Positions 3,958-5,400 of a stretch of 5,400 bases of DNA are shown here, one piece after another (the first letter of the stretch is position 1; every line of letters begins with the position of its first letter). The notes below the pieces were generated by a model. That model saw nothing but the letters and a program-made list of their open reading frames with translations, made no database searches and had not been told where the DNA came from. Source of the DNA: Chromobacteriaceae bacterium (lineage in GTDB: Bacteria; Pseudomonadota; Gammaproteobacteria; Burkholderiales; Aquaspirillaceae); contig JASLDQ010000393.1 in assembly GCA_030151505.1 (NCBI GenBank), forward strand, positions 1 to 5,400, in the 5' to 3' direction. The translations under genes and the position numbers were made by a program.

Positions 3958-5100
3958 ATGCTTCTCTGTGACTGGATCAGCATCTATCAGCAGCACGCCA
4001 CCGGCACCTGTCCCGACATGGTGGGGGGCCGTCTGATAACCCTGTCTGCGGCCACCGATGGCACTGGACGCCTGCATGTGGGCATGATCGATGAGGACAC
4101 CGGGGAGATTTTCGGGGAACTGCGCGGCGAGCTGTCTCGCTCCATCGGCCTTTCGCTGCCCTTTCAGGCTTCCTACGAAACCAAGGTTCATATCCGGGCG
4201 GTGGCCGGTCGGGTCGAACTGTCCGGCAACATTGGCCGGCTGGCCCGCCCGGACAACCTGTTTGGCTATTCCGTCCGCGATTGCTTGGTGCTGGCCAATC
4301 TGGTGCTCGACAAGCTTGGCTTGCCACGCTTCACCCTCGGCAATCGCCTGCGCGGTGAAGTGCCGCTAGACTGCCCATGGAAAGCTGACGGCATTGGTCG
4401 CAACGGTTCCGCCATTGGCGACGACTCGTTTATCCGTACTGGCGCGGTCATTACCCGTATCGATATGACTTGCAACTATGCGACTGGCTCCTACGCCAAT
4501 GCCGGCAGGGTCAAGCATTTTCTCGGCGGTCTGCCCCGTCACCGCAAGCGGGCGCAGGAATACCCCAATGGGGTCACATGGGGCGAGGGTTCGCGCTACT
4601 GGTACGCCAAGGTCTATGTCAAGTATGACGATCTGGTCTTGTCCGAAACCACTCCGCCCGAGGTGCTGGCCTTCGCCAAAGAGCATGGCGTAATCCGCGA
4701 TGAAATCAGCCTCAAGTCCATGTATCTAAAGCGCTATAATCTGGATGACCCTCTGCGCTTTTTTCGTGATTCCGAACTTGATTCCAACATTTACACCCAA
4801 TTCGGCGCTTTTTATCAGGACAATTCCGTGATGGCATCAGAGATTACCGATATCCCCGGTCGGGCTGGCGAGGTTGCCTTGATGTGGCGCGAAGGCGTCA
4901 ATATGAGGAATCGTTTCTCTAAAGCTCAATTTTACAAGCATCGGGCGGCGCTTCTCGACTACGGTATCGATATCGCCGTCCCGTGCAACATCACTCGGCT
5001 GACGCAAAAGGTATCGGTAATTGAGGTTCAGCCGCTGGCTGTGCCTGACTGGTATCAGCTTCCTTCCCTTCGTGAGGCAGCAATCCGCATCGCTGCTTGA
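3958..5100 (+). CDS. II: Rolling-circle replication initiator, gene II/X family
   Basis: A 380-residue nicking-joining enzyme that should cut the viral strand of the replicative form, stay bound to the 5' end and reclose the displaced circle. It aligns by eye with Ff gpII (410 aa) along its length: DNLFGYSVRDCLV (99-111) with the HNVFGTTDLAL block, ITRIDMT (165-171) with ISRIDAT, VTWGEGSRYWYAKVYVKYDDL (206-226) with the VTWNETSR...AYLKHVEL block, IRDEISLKSMYLK (246-258) with VRFEARIKTRYLK, and the final VPDWYQLP...RIA with RPDWYNEPVLKIA. Y220 corresponds to the Ff tyrosine (Y197, from memory) that attaches to DNA. The start at 3958 gives the usual MxxxDWI opening, but no clear ribosome site precedes it, so translation is probably weak or controlled. 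Its last 110 bases are antisense to the repressor gene. An internal start near 4828 could give a gene X-like product. Confidence 0.9.
   Translation: MLLCDWISIYQQHATGTCPDMVGGRLITLSAATDGTGRLHVGMIDEDTGEIFGELRGELSRSIGLSLPFQASYETKVHIRAVAGRVELSGNIGRLARPDNLFGYSVRDCLVLANLVLDKLGLPRFTLGNRLRGEVPLDCPWKADGIGRNGSAIGDDSFIRTGAVITRIDMTCNYATGSYANAGRVKHFLGGLPRHRKRAQEYPNGVTWGEGSRYWYAKVYVKYDDLVLSETTPPEVLAFAKEHGVIRDEISLKSMYLKRYNLDDPLRFFRDSELDSNIYTQFGAFYQDNSVMASEITDIPGRAGEVALMWREGVNMRNRFSKAQFYKHRAALLDYGIDIAVPCNITRLTQKVSVIEVQPLAVPDWYQLPSLREAAIRIAA
4828..5100 (+). CDS. X: Possible internal gene X-like product (in frame in gene II)
   Basis: Ff phages make gpX, the C-terminal part of gpII, from an internal start at about residue 300; it limits replication. 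At the matching place here are GTG 4828 (codon 291) and ATG 4831 (codon 292). An AGGA (4817-4820) lies 7 bases before the GTG and 10 before the ATG. The product would be 90 or 89 residues. The start is supported only by position and this modest ribosome site, so it may not be used. Confidence 0.35.
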   Translation: MMASEITDIPGRAGEVALMWREGVNMRNRFSKAQFYKHRAALLDYGIDIAVPCNITRLTQKVSVIEVQPLAVPDWYQLPSLREAAIRIAA

Positions 5101-5209
5101 GGTAGATATCTACTATCTCTTGCAATGGAATGTCGAGGCGCAACGCCTCGATCTTTAAGGCCCGGTGGACTTCTGTGTCCAACTTTACGGTCTTCACTAG
5201 CTTGTTCAT
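4991..5209 (-). CDS. Ribbon-helix-helix (Arc/MetJ-type) repressor
   Basis: A 72-residue DNA-binding protein encoded leftward. The N-terminal part has the ribbon-helix-helix pattern: a beta strand LVKTVKL (4-10) whose side chains would enter the major groove, then helix one (about 12-24, TEVHRALKIEALR) and helix two (about 28-38, PLQEIVDIYLK). The rest is a Pro/Ala/Gln-rich tail, probably unstructured. Two ATGs stand in tandem (5212 and 5209); the second is preferred since AGGA (5219-5216) is 6 bases from it but only 3 from the first. The gene faces the gene V operon across a divergent promoter region with a perfect palindrome on its own predicted -10, so it likely represses itself and perhaps the rightward genes, controlling copy number or lysogeny. 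Its tail-coding half is antisense to the end of gene II. Confidence 0.82.
   Translation of the reverse strand: MNKLVKTVKLDTEVHRALKIEALRLDIPLQEIVDIYLKQRCGLLPHEGKEADTSQAQPAAEPQLPIPFASAE
5102..5113. repeat. Perfect 12-bp palindrome inside the repressor gene
   Basis: GTAGATATCTAC begins two bases after the last base of the initiator stop codon and coincides exactly with repressor codons 33-36 (V-D-I-Y) on the other strand. It shares the GTAG/CTAC half-sites with the promoter palindrome at 5228-5239. It may be a second operator or a by-product of the codons used. Confidence 0.45.
5133..5151. repeat. 8-bp hairpin downstream of the initiator gene
   Basis: TCGAGGCG and CGCCTCGA form a perfect stem around CAA. 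It starts 33 bases after the initiator stop and lies in the first helix of the repressor gene. Followed by ATCTTTAAGG, it lacks a real T tract, so it is at best a weak terminator of initiator transcription. It could also act in the single-stranded genome. Confidence 0.5.
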
Positions 5210-5215
5210 CATCTT

Positions 5216-5220
5216 TCCTT
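5216..5220 (-). promoter_or_regulatory. Repressor ribosome binding site that decides the start
   Basis: On the minus strand AAGGA is followed by AAG and then ATGATG. The spacing of 6 bases from AGGA favours the second ATG (5209) over the first (5212), so the protein probably begins MNKLVK. Confidence 0.6.
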
Positions 5221-5227
5221 TCGTCGC

Positions 5228-5239
5228 AACTACGTAGTT
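5228..5239. promoter_or_regulatory. Palindromic operator candidate at the repressor promoter
   Basis: AACTACGTAGTT is a perfect 12-bp palindrome that overlaps the predicted -10 and start point of the repressor promoter. TACGT occurs at 5231-5235 and again at 5241-5245, exactly 10 bp apart, one helical turn. Ribbon-helix-helix proteins commonly bind such spaced short sites as cooperating dimers. Autoregulation is inferred. Confidence 0.55.
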
Positions 5240-5265
5240 ATACGTCCTCCCTACTTTCCATTTTA
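5237..5265 (-). promoter_or_regulatory. Leftward promoter of the repressor gene
   Basis: On the minus strand TATAAC (5242-5237) matches the -10 consensus in five of six bases, about 25 bases ahead of the repressor ATG. The -35 position 17 bp upstream (TAAAAT, 5265-5260) is poor. The message would start near 5230 with a short leader containing the ribosome site. Confidence 0.5.
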
Positions 5266-5278
5266 CCTTTTGTGGAAA
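5255..5278. promoter_or_regulatory. TTTCCA-N12-TGGAAA dyad between the divergent genes
   Basis: TTTCCA (5255-5260) and TGGAAA (5273-5278, equal to 14-19) form an inverted repeat with a 12-base A/T-rich spacer. It lies at the poor -35 of the repressor promoter and ahead of the gene V promoter, and uses the same TGGAA core as the repeats at 53-66. A binding site for a host or phage regulator is possible. Confidence 0.35.
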
Positions 5279-5400
5279 AAAACCCTGATTTTCTTCTCTT
5301 CCTCGTCTATGGTGGAAAAGTGGAATTCGCCACTATTACACCGATTGGAAGCGCCATGAAAACCTTCACAGTCCTGCAAGCCCGTTCCAAGTCCGACATC
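5260..5400. repeat. Terminal direct repeat, right copy
   Basis: Second copy of bases 1-141. Because of it, the sequence upstream of gene V should be read as 5213-5259 followed by 1-96. The repressor promoter region and the gene V leader are therefore one continuous divergent intergenic region. Confidence 0.93.
5356..5400 (+). CDS. V: Gene V, second partial copy (first 15 codons)
   Basis: This is the same start of gene V as at 97-141, reached again after one trip around the 5259-bp circle. It is cut by the window end and is not a separate gene. Confidence 0.9.
   Translation, partial: MKTFTVLQARSKSDI

Noticed and set aside
3699..3971. Open reading frame of 90 codons in the intergenic region
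   Set aside because: It has no ribosome site, a low-complexity Pro/Leu/Ala-rich sequence, and crosses four inverted repeats, the promoter candidate and the initiator start.
5157..5165. AAGGCCCGG copy identical to the zot terminator 5' arm
   Set aside because: It is a single 9-mer in GC-rich coding sequence with no partner arm nearby, so chance is likely.
1..5400. CRISPR arrays, tRNA or rRNA genes, insertion sequences
   Set aside because: No regularly spaced repeats, cloverleaf-like sequences or IS ends were seen on either strand.

Overview
The window reads as one complete genome of a filamentous single-stranded DNA phage (family Inoviridae) of a Gram-negative host. Bases 1-141 recur exactly at 5260-5400, so the unit is a 5259-bp circle opened inside the region upstream of gene V. 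It could equally be one unit of a tandem prophage. Gene order on the + strand matches the Ff (M13/fd) core: V, VII, IX, VIII, III, VI, I, then an intergenic origin region, then gene II. The moderately GC-rich codon use and the signal peptides suit a beta- or gammaproteobacterial host, but the genus cannot be fixed from the sequence.

Layout. An A/T-rich regulatory stretch (5213-5259, continuing as 1-96) separates a leftward repressor gene from the rightward structural genes. Gene V (97-381, ssDNA-binding protein) is followed by two tiny membrane proteins that align with Ff pVII (384-476) and pIX (473-583), then the major coat protein pVIII (595-840). A strong hairpin (847-875) separates pVIII from a previously easy-to-miss 57-codon lipoprotein-like ORF (887-1060). 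Its 3' end overlaps the start of the adsorption protein pIII (1020-2450). pVI-like (2463-2804) and the Zot/pI assembly ATPase (2806-3618) follow, and the unit closes at a rho-independent terminator (3624-3647).

The intergenic region 3619-3957 carries several hairpins. Two perfect ones sit back to back just upstream of the gene II/X-family replication initiator (3958-5100) and are the best candidates for the origin of rolling-circle replication. A small ribbon-helix-helix repressor (4991-5209, minus strand) overlaps the 3' end of the initiator on the opposite strand. It faces a perfect palindrome that covers its own predicted promoter.

How it works together. The initiator nicks the replicative form, gene V protein coats the new single strands, and pVIII, pVII, pIX, pIII and pVI build the particle at the inner membrane. 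Zot powers extrusion. No secretin (pIV), integrase or transposase is encoded, so exit through the outer membrane and any integration must rely on host proteins. The main oddities are the lipoprotein-like ORF, a Zot that ends just after its membrane segment, the antisense repressor, and small repeats linking the origin region with gene V and with the repressor promoter.
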